The translations under genes were made by a program, and so were the position numbers. The notes under the pieces were generated by a model. It did no database searches and was not told where the DNA came from. It saw only the letters and a list, made by a program, of their open reading frames with translations. 64,000 bases of DNA from Thermomicrobiales bacterium (GTDB lineage: Bacteria; Chloroflexota; Chloroflexia; Thermomicrobiales; UBA6265): assembly GCA_023957115.1 (NCBI GenBank), contig JAMLHN010000021.1, forward strand, positions 1 through 64,000, in the 5' to 3' direction. How positions within the stretch are numbered: the first letter of the stretch is position 1; each line of letters begins with the position of its first letter. Below, piece after piece: positions 43,247 through 52,072 of this stretch.

Positions 43247-44473
43247 ATGAACACCCTTGACGCATTTGGAACCGAATATCTGCGTATTGCCTTTGGCATC
43301 GTGCGGCATTTCCCCGGCTTCATCGACGCCTACGTCGGCCCGGCCGAGCTCAAGGCTACGGCCGAGACAGAGCTCATGTCCTCTCTTGCCGAATTGCACA
43401 CTCGCGTGCGCAGGTTGCACGAGCAGCTCCCGGCCCAGGGATACCCGGAAACGCGCCGGGATTACCTCGACAAACAACTGACCGGTATCGACATGGTCCT
43501 GCGCAAGCTGCAGGGGGAATCTGTCCCCTACCGCCAGGAAGTCGCGGCCTGTTTCGATATCGACATCGCTCTGGAACCGGAATCGACATTCGAAGCTGTC
43601 CGGGACGAGCTGGAGGAAATCGTTCCTGGACGCGGATCGTTGCTCGACCGGCTCGATGCCTGGCGCAATCAGTACAACATCGACAATGCCACCGCCCGTA
43701 CCGGATTCGACCTGCTGCTGAACGAGACGCGCAAACGCACGCTCGCTATCGTCGACCTGCCGGAGGGCGAGTCGGTCGAAATTGCGTTCGTTGTCGACAA
43801 GCCCTGGTCTGGGTACAACTGGTACCTGGGCAATGCGAAGTCGCTGGTCGAGATCAATGTCGATCTTCCCTTGCGCGCCAACGCGATGGTCGATCTGACG
43901 GCCCATGAGGGATACCCCGGACATCACACGGAGCATTCGCTCAAAGACCGGATCCTCTATCAGCAGCGGGGCTACGCCGAACACGCCATTCACTTGATCA
44001 ACACACCGGAATGCGTCATCAGCGAAGGCATTGCCACCGTCGCCGAAGCGCAGATTTTCCCCGGGGATGACGGGATCGTCTTCAAATCCGACGTGTTCTA
44101 TCCGGCGCTCGGTTTGCAGGGTGACCCGCAACGGGAGGAGCGCATCGACGCGCTCGTTGGCAAGTTACGAGCCGTGGCCGGCAACGCCGCCATTCTTCGC
44201 CACGAGCAGGGGGCCAGCGAGTCCGAGGTCATCGACTACCTGATGACATGGGAGCTCACGCCGAAGGAACGCGCGGAGCGCCGCTTCCGCTTTCTGGACG
44301 ATCCGCTTTGGCGTCCCTACATCTTCACCTACTTCGCCGGTCGCGATCTGGTGCTCGATTACCTGGGACCTGGGGAACCGTCCGAGCAGATCGAGCGATT
44401 CCGCTCTGTGCTGACCGGGCAGATCACGCCGTCGTGGCTGCGTGCGCATCGCGCTCCATCGGTCGGAGCATGA
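43247..44473 (+). CDS. DUF885-family metallopeptidase-like protein
   Basis: A 408-residue protein with HEGYPGHHTEHSLKD near residue 222, the HExxPGHH-type zinc motif of DUF885 proteins, and the later E in ISEGIATVAEAQIF, a likely third metal ligand. The first 200 residues are helical and charged (RVRRLHEQLPAQGYPE, LLNETRKRTLAIV). No signal peptide or membrane helix is visible, so the enzyme is cytoplasmic. The family is related to carboxypeptidases but its substrates are not known. The start is ATG 43247, with no clear ribosome site because the heptamer array ends 14 bases upstream. Confidence 0.8.
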   Translation: MNTLDAFGTEYLRIAFGIVRHFPGFIDAYVGPAELKATAETELMSSLAELHTRVRRLHEQLPAQGYPETRRDYLDKQLTGIDMVLRKLQGESVPYRQEVAACFDIDIALEPESTFEAVRDELEEIVPGRGSLLDRLDAWRNQYNIDNATARTGFDLLLNETRKRTLAIVDLPEGESVEIAFVVDKPWSGYNWYLGNAKSLVEINVDLPLRANAMVDLTAHEGYPGHHTEHSLKDRILYQQRGYAEHAIHLINTPECVISEGIATVAEAQIFPGDDGIVFKSDVFYPALGLQGDPQREERIDALVGKLRAVAGNAAILRHEQGASESEVIDYLMTWELTPKERAERRFRFLDDPLWRPYIFTYFAGRDLVLDYLGPGEPSEQIERFRSVLTGQITPSWLRAHRAPSVGA

Positions 44474-44633
44474 GCTGGACATGAGCCGGCGAGGGATGTG
44501 GCCATCTTAAGGATTGTCACGTAGACTCCGCCCCTGTGTCGTCTTGTGCCAGACGCCTTCGCTCGCATCTTCGCTCAACTCGTGCAAACGACGGTCAACA
44601 TACGGTCTACCGCTGGGGAGTGGCTGGGTTCAC

Positions 44634-46415
44634 ATGTCGCGTATTCGTTTGCTGCTCGTCAGCCTGCTTGTGCTGGCGGCAATCGGTCCGGTTGCTCAAT
44701 CCCATCCTTTGGCGCATGCGCAAGAAGACGAGTGGCAGGAAGAAGATCCCTACTCCTCTGAAGAAGAGACGTACGACGAGGATCCCTACTACTACGAGGA
44801 TGCTCCAACCTATGACGATGCCCTGGAGGTGCACGAGGAGACGGAACCGGAGATCACGGAAACCCCCGATCTCTCCTGGCTGCCCGATACGACCTATCGC
44901 CCGGTCGACTTTTCTCCCTTCGAGCAGGCGCTTGCAGAAATTTCACCAGAGCGGATGCGCGAGCTGCAAGGGATGATCGTCGAAGCGAACATTCCCCAGC
45001 TCCAGCAATTGATGGACGACCACAAGCTCACCTCGCAGGAGCTGGTGCTCTTCTACATCGACCGTATTCGCACGTACGATGTCGGCCAGCTCAACGCGGT
45101 CACGCAAATCAATCCGGATGCGCTCTATCTCGCCCATCTGCGGGATATTCAACGCACGAACGGGGAGATCAAAGGACCATTGCAGGGAATCCCCGTCCTA
45201 CTCAAGGAGAACATCGCCACCGGAGACACGATGGTGACCACCGCCGGCGCTGCGGCCCTGGCCGATGCCACGGCGGCGGACGATGCCTACCTGGTCCAGC
45301 AGCTCAGGGACGCGGGCGCGGTCATTCTCGGCAAGGTCAACATGACCGAATGGGCGAACTGGATGCACCTGTCGGTGGCAAATGGGTTCAGCTCGTTCGG
45401 CGGGCAGACCCACAGTCCGTTTGGCGGCGATCCGAGCGGTTCCAGCACCGGCAGCGCGGTGGCGGTGACCGCGAACTTCGTGCCGTTGGCCATTGGCACC
45501 GAAACGATCGGTTCGATCATTTCGCCGTCTACCTATGCGTCGGTGGTGGGGATGCACCCGACCACGGGGCTGATCAGCTCCGATAACATCATTCCGCTCT
45601 CCCCCGACTTCGATACCGCTGGTCCGATCGGGAAATCGGTCGAGGATGTTGCCGTTGCGATGACGGTCTTTGCCGGAACGCTCGATATCGCCGACACACG
45701 CTCGTCCCGGGCAACACCCGTCGCCGGGATGGATTTCATGGCGGCGCTCGACCCCAATGCGTTGCACGGCGTGCGTCTGGGGCTTATTCCAATCGATGAC
45801 GCCTATACCGATGAAGACGTCATTGCCAGCTTCAACAGCACTGGAGCCGTCGACGCGCTGATCGCTGCCGGGGCCGACGTGGTGGTCGTGCGTCCAACCG
45901 GCATGCCCGAACCGGACTGGTGGCAGATCATTGCGTGCGAGATGCGCGATGGCATCAATGCCTACCTGCAGGAGAATCAGATCGAGCCGAGCACGCTTGC
46001 GGAGATCATCGCCCTCAACGAATCGGATCCAGCGGTCTATATGCCGTTGGGGCAAGACCGGTTGATCGAAGCCGACGGTTGCCAGCTCTCCGCCGAGGAA
46101 GCCGAAACGCTGGCCAGAGATGCTGAAACCACCGCGCAGACGTACATCGACGACCTGCTCGAATCGAACGATCTCGACGCCCTGGTGGCGCTCGATGATT
46201 CCTGGTCGCTCGAATATGGAATGGCCGGCTACCCGGCCATTACCGTCCAGCGTGGTATCGTCGGCGATTGGTTGACGAACCTCACCTTCATCGGCCCGAG
46301 CTGTAGCGATGTCGTCCTGGTCGGGTATGCCTATGCCTTCCAGCAAACCGGGCCCTACCGCCAGGTCCCGACCCTCACCGCCCAGGACTCCTCCGCATCT
46401 CCCATCCCGGAGTAG
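44634..46415 (+). CDS. Secreted amidase signature enzyme with acidic N-terminal region
   Basis: A 593-residue exported amidase. A signal peptide (MSRIRLLLVSLLVLAAIGPV, cleaved near AHAQ) is followed by about 50 residues very rich in Asp, Glu and Tyr (EEDPYSSEEETYDEDPYYYE), which may be a spacer or calcium-binding surface segment. The amidase domain has the Ser-Ser-Lys triad: lysine in VLLKENIATG, first serine in GGDPSGSSTGSA, second in GTETIGSII. It probably hydrolyses an amide outside the cell. ATG 44634 is chosen because it begins the signal peptide. The C-terminus (APVPYRQVPTLTAQ-type) is typical of bacterial amidases. Substrate unknown. Confidence 0.85.
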   Translation: MSRIRLLLVSLLVLAAIGPVAQSHPLAHAQEDEWQEEDPYSSEEETYDEDPYYYEDAPTYDDALEVHEETEPEITETPDLSWLPDTTYRPVDFSPFEQALAEISPERMRELQGMIVEANIPQLQQLMDDHKLTSQELVLFYIDRIRTYDVGQLNAVTQINPDALYLAHLRDIQRTNGEIKGPLQGIPVLLKENIATGDTMVTTAGAAALADATAADDAYLVQQLRDAGAVILGKVNMTEWANWMHLSVANGFSSFGGQTHSPFGGDPSGSSTGSAVAVTANFVPLAIGTETIGSIISPSTYASVVGMHPTTGLISSDNIIPLSPDFDTAGPIGKSVEDVAVAMTVFAGTLDIADTRSSRATPVAGMDFMAALDPNALHGVRLGLIPIDDAYTDEDVIASFNSTGAVDALIAAGADVVVVRPTGMPEPDWWQIIACEMRDGINAYLQENQIEPSTLAEIIALNESDPAVYMPLGQDRLIEADGCQLSAEEAETLARDAETTAQTYIDDLLESNDLDALVALDDSWSLEYGMAGYPAITVQRGIVGDWLTNLTFIGPSCSDVVLVGYAYAFQQTGPYRQVPTLTAQDSSASPIPE

Positions 46416-46500
46416 TTGCTGGGAGCGAGGATCTGGGAGCTGGAAATCCCCGCTGCTCTGGGTGCCTTCTGCAAACACACCCTAAATCCCCCCGATCGCC

Positions 46501-46642
46501 TAGGGCGTGTTTAAACATGTCCTGCGTCCTGAGCCCTGGGTCCTGCGACGAGCCGGGGAGCTCGTTTCGGGGCGTGAACGGACGGATCCCGGGCCAGCGC
46601 GGGCGGAGCCACATCGTCGAGTTTTCGAACACCCCCAAAATA
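46501..46642 (-). mobile_element. MITE-like element, copy A (about 142 bp)
   Basis: Begins TAGGGCGTGTTTAAACATG and ends TTTCGAACACCCCCAAAATA, so both ends carry TA and loosely inverted termini. Read on the minus strand it aligns along its whole length with 62976-63118: GTGTTCGAAA, CTCGACGA, CCGCCCGCGCTG and the heptamer run CCCAGGGCTCAGGACGCAGGA are shared in order. There is no coding frame. It lies in the gene-free spacer after the amidase. Confidence 0.7.
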
Positions 46643-46654
46643 CATCCTAACTCC

Positions 46655-46798
46655 TAGGCCGTGTTTGAAAAGCCCACCGTGCGGCCCGATGGGCGCCGCG
46701 TTTCGGGCGCTTCATGCCGTTGAGACCCCGAAACTCGTTGCTTCGGTCTCCTCCGGCCCCCGGACTCCGGGCTCCGGCCCCTTTTCAAGCACGCCCTA
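46655..46798. mobile_element. MITE-like element, copy B (about 144 bp)
   Basis: Twelve bases after copy A. TA, then GGCCGTGTTTGAAAAG on the left; CTTTTCAAGCACGCCC, then TA on the right, giving near-perfect inverted ends. The interior differs from copy A but shares GTTTCGGGG and the AACGG segment in inverted order, so it may be a related subtype. No coding frame is supported. The rest of 46416-46901 contains only degenerate heptamers (46423-46445, 46799-46815). Confidence 0.7.
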
Positions 46799-46901
46799 AT
46801 CCCAGCTCCGAACTCCTTATCCCCACGCACCGCCGATCACCCAGGCAATACAGTACGCTTCCGGCATGATTGTGGGAATGTGTCAGAAAGAGGTGTGAGC
46901 G

Positions 46902-47531
46902 ATGACGGACAACGCAGGCGAGACGGTTCAGAAACACACCGGCGACGGGGCCAACACGGTCGAAGGGACGGTTGTCGACGTCGTCGAGACGATGAGTAGC
47001 GACGGTGAGGGGGCAACGGCCGAAGTCGCGGAGGCTGTTTCGGTCGACGCCTACTCGAAAGACGAGCTGGCCAAGCTTACGGTCGCCCTGGGCAAGGTCG
47101 TGCTCGGCGCGGCGATGAGCGAACCGGGCGGCAACTTCAGCACCATGCGTGAAATCATGGCCGCCATGCGCGCATCGGCTATGTTCGTCGGCGAGTCGAG
47201 CAACCCGCTGCTGCGCCAGATCGTGACGCAGACCGAAAGCGAGGATGTCGACAAGGTCGATATGGAATCCGAGGCATCCAAGGATCCGAAGGTCGTGGTC
47301 CAGGAGGGCATCGTCGCAGCCAGATCGTCCTACGAATCGCTTCTGGCCAAAGGACACCATGACGACGCCGATGCCTGGGCCCAGCTCTTGCTGACCTCGG
47401 CCAACGCCGCTGTCGAAGCGACCAAGACCGGCGGCTTCCTTGGGTTCGGCGGCGAGAAGGTCACCGAATCGGAGCAGGCGTATATGCAGCAGCTGGCCGA
47501 TACACTCGGCTACAAGAAAGAATCCGCCTAA
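46902..47531 (+). CDS. Orphan soluble protein, alanine- and acid-rich
   Basis: A 209-residue protein with no family I recognise. The first 50 residues are acidic and Thr/Val-rich without predicted helices. From KDELAKLTVALGKVVLGAAM to the end the pattern is helical (MREIMAAMRASAMFVGESS, QEGIVAARSSYESLLAKGHHDDADAWAQLL). No signal peptide, membrane helix or enzyme motif is seen. A GAAAGAGGTGTGAGCG stretch before the ATG at 46902 provides a ribosome site. It stands alone and is followed by a hairpin, so it is its own transcription unit. Confidence 0.65.
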   Translation: MTDNAGETVQKHTGDGANTVEGTVVDVVETMSSDGEGATAEVAEAVSVDAYSKDELAKLTVALGKVVLGAAMSEPGGNFSTMREIMAAMRASAMFVGESSNPLLRQIVTQTESEDVDKVDMESEASKDPKVVVQEGIVAARSSYESLLAKGHHDDADAWAQLLLTSANAAVEATKTGGFLGFGGEKVTESEQAYMQQLADTLGYKKESA

Positions 47532-47572
47532 GACGGGTCCTGAGCAGCTCGAACTGACAACCGCAAGAAGTT

Positions 47573-47606
47573 CTCCGTCCGCTTTCCAGTTGGAAAGCGG
47601 ACGGAG
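47573..47606 (+). terminator. Hairpin after the orphan gene
   Basis: A perfect 15-bp stem (47573-47587 with 47592-47606) closes a four-base loop AGTT, starting about 40 bases after the stop codon. The T-run after it is poor, so termination strength is uncertain. Confidence 0.6.
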
Positions 47607-47669
47607 CGTTGGGATGGCGTGGATCGAAGCCGGCGATCCCCGGGAAAAACCGAACTCCCGGACTGTCTC

Positions 47670-47825
47670 ATACGGAATCCGGGTGAACACACCAGGATGC
47701 GGCACGATCGGTTCACCACCGCTCCAGCCCAGCATCGCATGAGGTAGACGCCGGTCCTGGCGAAGCACCGCCGGCACAGTGACCGGCGTCTACGCTATCC
47801 CCGAGCAATCACCCGGATTCCGTAT
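47670..47825. repeat. Nested inverted repeats in the spacer 47532-47808
   Basis: Outer arms ATACGGAATCCGGGTGA (47670-47686) and its perfect complement (47809-47825) enclose inner arms GTAGACGCCGGTC (47744-47756) and complement (47781-47793). A 15 of 17 copy of the right outer arm is at 63124-63140, so the outer arm is a dispersed repeat. Directly after it, to about 47870, lies a half copy of the MITE-like end (CTCAGGACCGTTTCGAACAC). No gene is seen in 47607-47808. Confidence 0.65.
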
Positions 47826-49662
47826 CAGGGCCCAGGATCCAGGGCTCAGGACCGTTTCGAACACGCCCGGAACTCCCCTCAAACCACATGCGGGCGGAAC
47901 AGTGGCTGACTCTCCTGCGGACCGATCTGGTCCAGCAGTGAATCTGCCTCAGTCCGTGGAAGTCCGCGAATGCGGAGACGGCCATCGGCGACCGGCCATC
48001 CGGTTTGGACGAATCCCTTGCCCACCCCGTCGACTTTGCCGGACGCCGCAACGTAGGCCACCACGGTCGCTGGTCCTGGCTTTCTTGAACGGCAGCGTCA
48101 ATTGCGTGACCCCCCGCCATTGCACCCGATCGGCCGGACAAATGATGGTGCGACGGTTGATCTCGCTGTTCGCGTACGATCAGCTCCCGGTCGTCATTGA
48201 GCAACCAGCCGGCATCCGTGAACTGGCGCCGGCCATAGAAATAGCCTGGGATGGCCAGCGAGGCGAACGCGGCGATACCGAGATGTTCGAAGCGGATTTC
48301 CGGGGAGAGCCAGTCGGCCACGATCAGGAGTGTGGTCAGTCCCAGCACGCGATAGACCCAGAACATCGAATACATCCGCCGGCCCGATGCCGGAACACGA
48401 TGGAACTGGTCGAGCTGGCGCGAGATGTTGTCGAAAAAGGCGCCGCCAAAGAGCCGTTCGAGCGTGGCCAGGGCTTCCTCTCGGGGGAGTGACGGCAGAA
48501 GCATCTTGCGCTCGAGCGACTTCTGGTGCGAGCCGCTCAGCTCCATGCGAATGGAGCCCGCATGCTGGTATTCCTGGACCGGGGTTTCGACAAACGTGAT
48601 CGCCTGCACGCGAGGAAGCAACACCGCCCGCCACCGGCGGGTGACGAGCCCGTGTTCGATCAGAGCGAGATGCCCGGCGCGTTGGAGCTGGAACCGGCTG
48701 AAGGTCGCAACGAAGGTGAGCACCGAGAGAAGCCAGAACATGAGCGCCAGCAGCAGGGTGAAGTCGACCAGATCGGCAAAGGCGTGCCGTTGTTCGATCG
48801 TGTTGACGAACCAGTGGATCAGATCGTTGCGCCACTCTTTCAGCACCGATTTGCTGAAGAGATGAAATGCAGCGATGGCGCCAACGAAGCTGAGCCTGAT
48901 CTCGAAGCTGGTAATCCCGGCCGCGAAGAGTTGCCGGGTCGAGATTTCGGCCAGCTGTACCGATTCGCGATGCTGCAAGAAGACGGAATAGTCCTCTCCA
49001 AGCAGCCCCGTGGTGGCGTCCAGCATGATGCGCTGAATCTGGACCGCCTCTCTCGTCGGGACGGCGGCGAGCCGGATCGTGGCGACGCTCCGGTCGGGCG
49101 TGCCGGACACGAACTCGACCGAGCGCAAGTCCAGCAATCGGTCGAGCCAGTTTGCGCGGAGCTCCAGCGTTTGCACCCGCGCCATCGGGAGGCGGCGTTC
49201 CCACTTCCAATAGAGGCCGCCTTTGATCCAGATGTGCTCGCGGTCGATGCCGTAGGTGGTGCGTTTCCATTGCAACGTACGGACGACGATCCACGATGCC
49301 GCAATCAGTCCGATGACGATCATCAACTCGAGGTGATAGCGATTGGCGCGGAGCTGATCGTAGATGGGACCGAATCCCTGGAGCTCATAGTCGATGACGT
49401 CCTGCAGCACCGTCTCCTTGAGAAAGAACGGCAGCTCTTCACCGAACTCGTAGAAGAGCCCGAAGGCGATGATGATCAGGAGCGCGATCACACCGGGAAG
49501 CAGCGAGACGAGTGTCACCAGCCCGATGGTGATCGGCAGCGTCTTCCAGAATGTGTAGAGGGAGAACCAGTGGAGCGGCCGGTCGACGATCGGCTCAGCC
49601 GGCGGCGCGTGCGGATCGATCAGCGGAGGCTCGGCACGAGCCAGACGGCGCAGCGGGTTCAT
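47809..49662 (-). CDS. PH-domain membrane protein (YdbT-like), C-terminus frameshifted
   Basis: An open frame of 617 residues; the conserved part is about the first 490. It has two or three N-terminal helices and bPH_2 (YdbS/YdbT) domains: TYGIDREHIWIKGGLYWKWERR then LELRANWLDRLL in the first, FQLQRAGHLALIEHGLVTRRWR in the second, and GWLLNDDRELIVRE opening the third. After that point the expected sequence (INRRTIICPADRVQWRGVTQLTLP) lies one base out, and a further shift is needed for VAYVAASGKVDGVGKGFVQTG, whose frame ends at 47879. The last 130 or so residues of the open frame are therefore not genuine. Two one-base insertions explain it. It overlaps the YdbS-like gene by four bases. Confidence 0.7.
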   Translation of the reverse strand: MNPLRRLARAEPPLIDPHAPPAEPIVDRPLHWFSLYTFWKTLPITIGLVTLVSLLPGVIALLIIIAFGLFYEFGEELPFFLKETVLQDVIDYELQGFGPIYDQLRANRYHLELMIVIGLIAASWIVVRTLQWKRTTYGIDREHIWIKGGLYWKWERRLPMARVQTLELRANWLDRLLDLRSVEFVSGTPDRSVATIRLAAVPTREAVQIQRIMLDATTGLLGEDYSVFLQHRESVQLAEISTRQLFAAGITSFEIRLSFVGAIAAFHLFSKSVLKEWRNDLIHWFVNTIEQRHAFADLVDFTLLLALMFWLLSVLTFVATFSRFQLQRAGHLALIEHGLVTRRWRAVLLPRVQAITFVETPVQEYQHAGSIRMELSGSHQKSLERKMLLPSLPREEALATLERLFGGAFFDNISRQLDQFHRVPASGRRMYSMFWVYRVLGLTTLLIVADWLSPEIRFEHLGIAAFASLAIPGYFYGRRQFTDAGWLLNDDRELIVREQRDQPSHHHLSGRSGAMAGGHAIDAAVQESQDQRPWWPTLRRPAKSTGWARDSSKPDGRSPMAVSAFADFHGLRQIHCWTRSVRRRVSHCSARMWFEGSSGRVRNGPEPWILGPDTESG

Positions 49663-50195
49663 CGGTGCAGCAACGGAACAAGGGGTTGGTTGGCGCGTAT
49701 CCGGTTCTCGATCAGGTCGGCATCGGCCGCATCGAGCGCATAGACCTTCAATCCCCCCGCGGCAGTGTGGAGCACCAGCTCGACCAGACCGAGCCGCTGC
49801 ATCGTCGGTGAGCTGACATGGTCGATCTGCTGCACGCGATCGTAGGAGAGAAAGACCTGGGTGGTGCGGATGATGCCGTGCTGAACCGCAATCTCCCGCT
49901 TCCCGATGAGCACCTGCCAGTTACGCGGGTATAGGATGCCCTGGACGAGAAAGAAGAGCAGCACCAGAAGCCCCACGAACACGATTCCCACCGGGGTGCG
50001 ATCGGAGAAGGGCACCTCGAACCAGAAGACCCAGAGAAGCGCCACAACCAGAAACGGCACGAGCCAGAATAGCCCGCGAATCAGCCCGTGACGAAAGAAC
50101 CAGCTTCGCTCGCGCCGGCCGGGAGAACGCTCGATCCAACCGCTATCGAACACCCGCGCCGCGGGAGAAGGCTCTGCGACGCTATCGCGACTCAT
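49659..50195 (-). CDS. PH-domain membrane protein (YdbS-like)
   Basis: A 178-residue protein with a two-helix membrane hairpin (HGLIRGLFWLVPFLVVALLW, then VGIVFVGLLVLLFFLVQGIL) and a bPH_2 domain. Conserved parts are WQVLIGKREIAVQHGIIRTTQVFLSYDRVQQIDH (in two segments) and MQRLGLVELVLHTAAGG. It is the partner of the YdbT-like gene, as in Bacillus, where the pair protects cells against amylolysin-type bacteriocins; that role is by analogy. The ATG at 50195 is the second methionine; a longer start at 50240 adds 15 polar residues. Confidence 0.8.
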   Translation of the reverse strand: MSRDSVAEPSPAARVFDSGWIERSPGRRERSWFFRHGLIRGLFWLVPFLVVALLWVFWFEVPFSDRTPVGIVFVGLLVLLFFLVQGILYPRNWQVLIGKREIAVQHGIIRTTQVFLSYDRVQQIDHVSSPTMQRLGLVELVLHTAAGGLKVYALDAADADLIENRIRANQPLVPLLHR

Positions 50196-50216
50196 CTCCG
50201 TGCTCCGATGTTTGCG

Positions 50217-50249
50217 CACTGGGCGGTGGGGGCTTCCCACCGCCCAGTG
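50217..50249 (-). terminator. Hairpin after malate synthase
   Basis: Fourteen-base perfect arms CACTGGGCGGTGGG (50217-50230) and complement (50236-50249) around GGCTT. It lies 48 bases beyond the stop of malate synthase and just before the YdbS-like gene. No T-run follows on the minus strand, so it may be a weak terminator. Confidence 0.55.
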
Positions 50250-50297
50250 AACCCCGGTCCATTGCTCGTCCAGCTGGGGCCAGGTTATCGTGTCTTC

Positions 50298-51896
50298 TCA
50301 GGATTCAGGGCCCGTTTCCAACCCGTTCTCGTCGAGAAGTGTATAAGCAGGAATCGTCAGGAACGGAATGAAATCCTCCGAGTCGATCAGGAGGTCGAGT
50401 ACCGCGGCTGCCTGTTCCAATGTCGGCGTTCGACCCAGCTTGTCGAGCTCTTCGTCCCGTACGGTGCGATAGCGTTCGATCGTGATCGGCTCGCCGTCGT
50501 CGGTGCTGCGTGCGGTGCGGATCCACTGCCAGATCTGGGCACGCGAAATCTCAGCGGTCGCCGCATCCTCCATCAGATTGTTGATGGCGGCCGCGCCGTT
50601 GCCGCGCAGCCAGGAATCGATATATTGCAGGCCGACGCTGACATTCATCCGCAGACCCGCTTCCGTGATAGAGCTTCCCGGGATTGCCGTATCGACCAGG
50701 TGCTCCGGTTTCATGGCCACGTCCTCACGGAGATTGTCTTTCTGGTTGGGCTTGCTGCCCAACGCGGCGTCGAAAACGTCGGCCGCGGTCGGCACCAGAT
50801 CCGGATGCGCCAGCCACGTTCCGTCGTATCCGGCATTGGCCTCACGCTCCTTGTCTTCTCGGACCTTGGCGAGCGCAACTTCGTTCACCTCGGGGTCGCG
50901 GCGGCTTGGGATGAATGCCGCCATACCGCCGATCGCATGCGCGCCGCGCTTGTGGCAGGTGCGCACTAGCAGCTCGGTATACGCCCGCATGAACGGCACC
51001 GCCATGGTGACCTGCGCGCGGTCGGGCAGAACGTGGTCCGGACTGGTGCGATACGTTTTGATCAGACTGAAAATGTAGTCCCAGCGCCCCGCATTCAACC
51101 CGGCCGAATGGTCACGCAGCTCGTAGAGGATATCTTCCATTTGGAACGCGGCCAGGATCGTTTCGATCAGCACCGTTGCCCGGACCGAGCCATGTGGCAC
51201 CCCGAGGCTATCCTGGGCGGCCACGAAGACATCGTTCCAGAGCCGTGCCTCCAGATAGCTCTCCAGCTTGGGCAGGTAGTAGAACGGGCCTTCCCCGGCG
51301 GCCAGCCGCTCTTTGGCATTGTGGAAAAACGACAACCCGAAATCGAACAGACTGGCGGAGATCGGTTCCCCGTCGACCGTGACATGCCGTTCGACCAGAT
51401 GCCAACCGCGCGGTCGGATGACCAGGGTCGCGGTGTCATCCTTGAGCTCATATTTCCGGCCGTCCGGATTCTCGAACGAGATGGTGCGTCGTACGGCGTC
51501 CATCACATTGCGCTGGCCGTCGATGACATTCCACCAGGTCGGGGAGAGCGAGTCTTCGAAATCGACCATGAACACCTTGGCGCCGGAGTTGAGCGCGTTG
51601 ATCATCATCTTCCGGTCGGTTGGACCGGTAATCTCGGTACGGCGGTCGTTCAACGCTGGAGCGGCCGGGGCAACCTGCCAATCACCCGTACGCACCGCCG
51701 GATCGGGATTCTGCATCGCGGCATAGTCCCCGTCGGCCAGCGCCGCGGCACGCGCCGGGCGGAGATCAAGGAGTTCCTGGCGTCGGGCGCCGAACTGGCG
51801 CTGCAGCCCGGCAATGAACGCCAGCGCGTCTGGGGTGAGCACATGGCTCAAGTCGCCGGGGACCGGTCCCAGAATCTCGACGCCTTCAACAGTCAT
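50298..51896 (-). CDS. aceB: Malate synthase A
   Basis: A 532-residue malate synthase, which condenses glyoxylate with acetyl-CoA to malate and CoA in the glyoxylate bypass. Signature parts are [31 protein letters not shown] (the glyoxylate-contacting arginine), [13 protein letters not shown] strand seen here as [36 protein letters not shown] with the metal-ligand Glu, and [12 protein letters not shown]. The C-terminal [26 protein letters not shown] completes the AceB type. The ATG is 51896. Isocitrate lyase is not in the window, so it may be elsewhere. Regulation is not evident. Confidence 0.95.
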   Translation of the reverse strand: MTVEGVEILGPVPGDLSHVLTPDALAFIAGLQRQFGARRQELLDLRPARAAALADGDYAAMQNPDPAVRTGDWQVAPAAPALNDRRTEITGPTDRKMMINALNSGAKVFMVDFEDSLSPTWWNVIDGQRNVMDAVRRTISFENPDGRKYELKDDTATLVIRPRGWHLVERHVTVDGEPISASLFDFGLSFFHNAKERLAAGEGPFYYLPKLESYLEARLWNDVFVAAQDSLGVPHGSVRATVLIETILAAFQMEDILYELRDHSAGLNAGRWDYIFSLIKTYRTSPDHVLPDRAQVTMAVPFMRAYTELLVRTCHKRGAHAIGGMAAFIPSRRDPEVNEVALAKVREDKEREANAGYDGTWLAHPDLVPTAADVFDAALGSKPNQKDNLREDVAMKPEHLVDTAIPGSSITEAGLRMNVSVGLQYIDSWLRGNGAAAINNLMEDAATAEISRAQIWQWIRTARSTDDGEPITIERYRTVRDEELDKLGRTPTLEQAAAVLDLLIDSEDFIPFLTIPAYTLLDENGLETGPES

Positions 51897-52072
51897 GCGT
51901 GTAAATCCCTTTCATCCATATTCCGATCACTTGGTACAGATCATCGCATAGACCGGGGATTGCTGCGCTATGATCCGAACGAGGACTGGATGGTCGAATC
52001 TGCCAAGCTCGCGATTGTGGGGGCGTTCGCCATGGCCAACTCGCCGATCTGCATTCAGGAGGCTCGGGCGCG

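Noticed and set aside
43037..44131. Minus-strand reading frame with QQAAGSR repeats
   Set aside because: Translation of the CCTGCTG array plus the antisense of the DUF885 gene; no ribosome site or homology.
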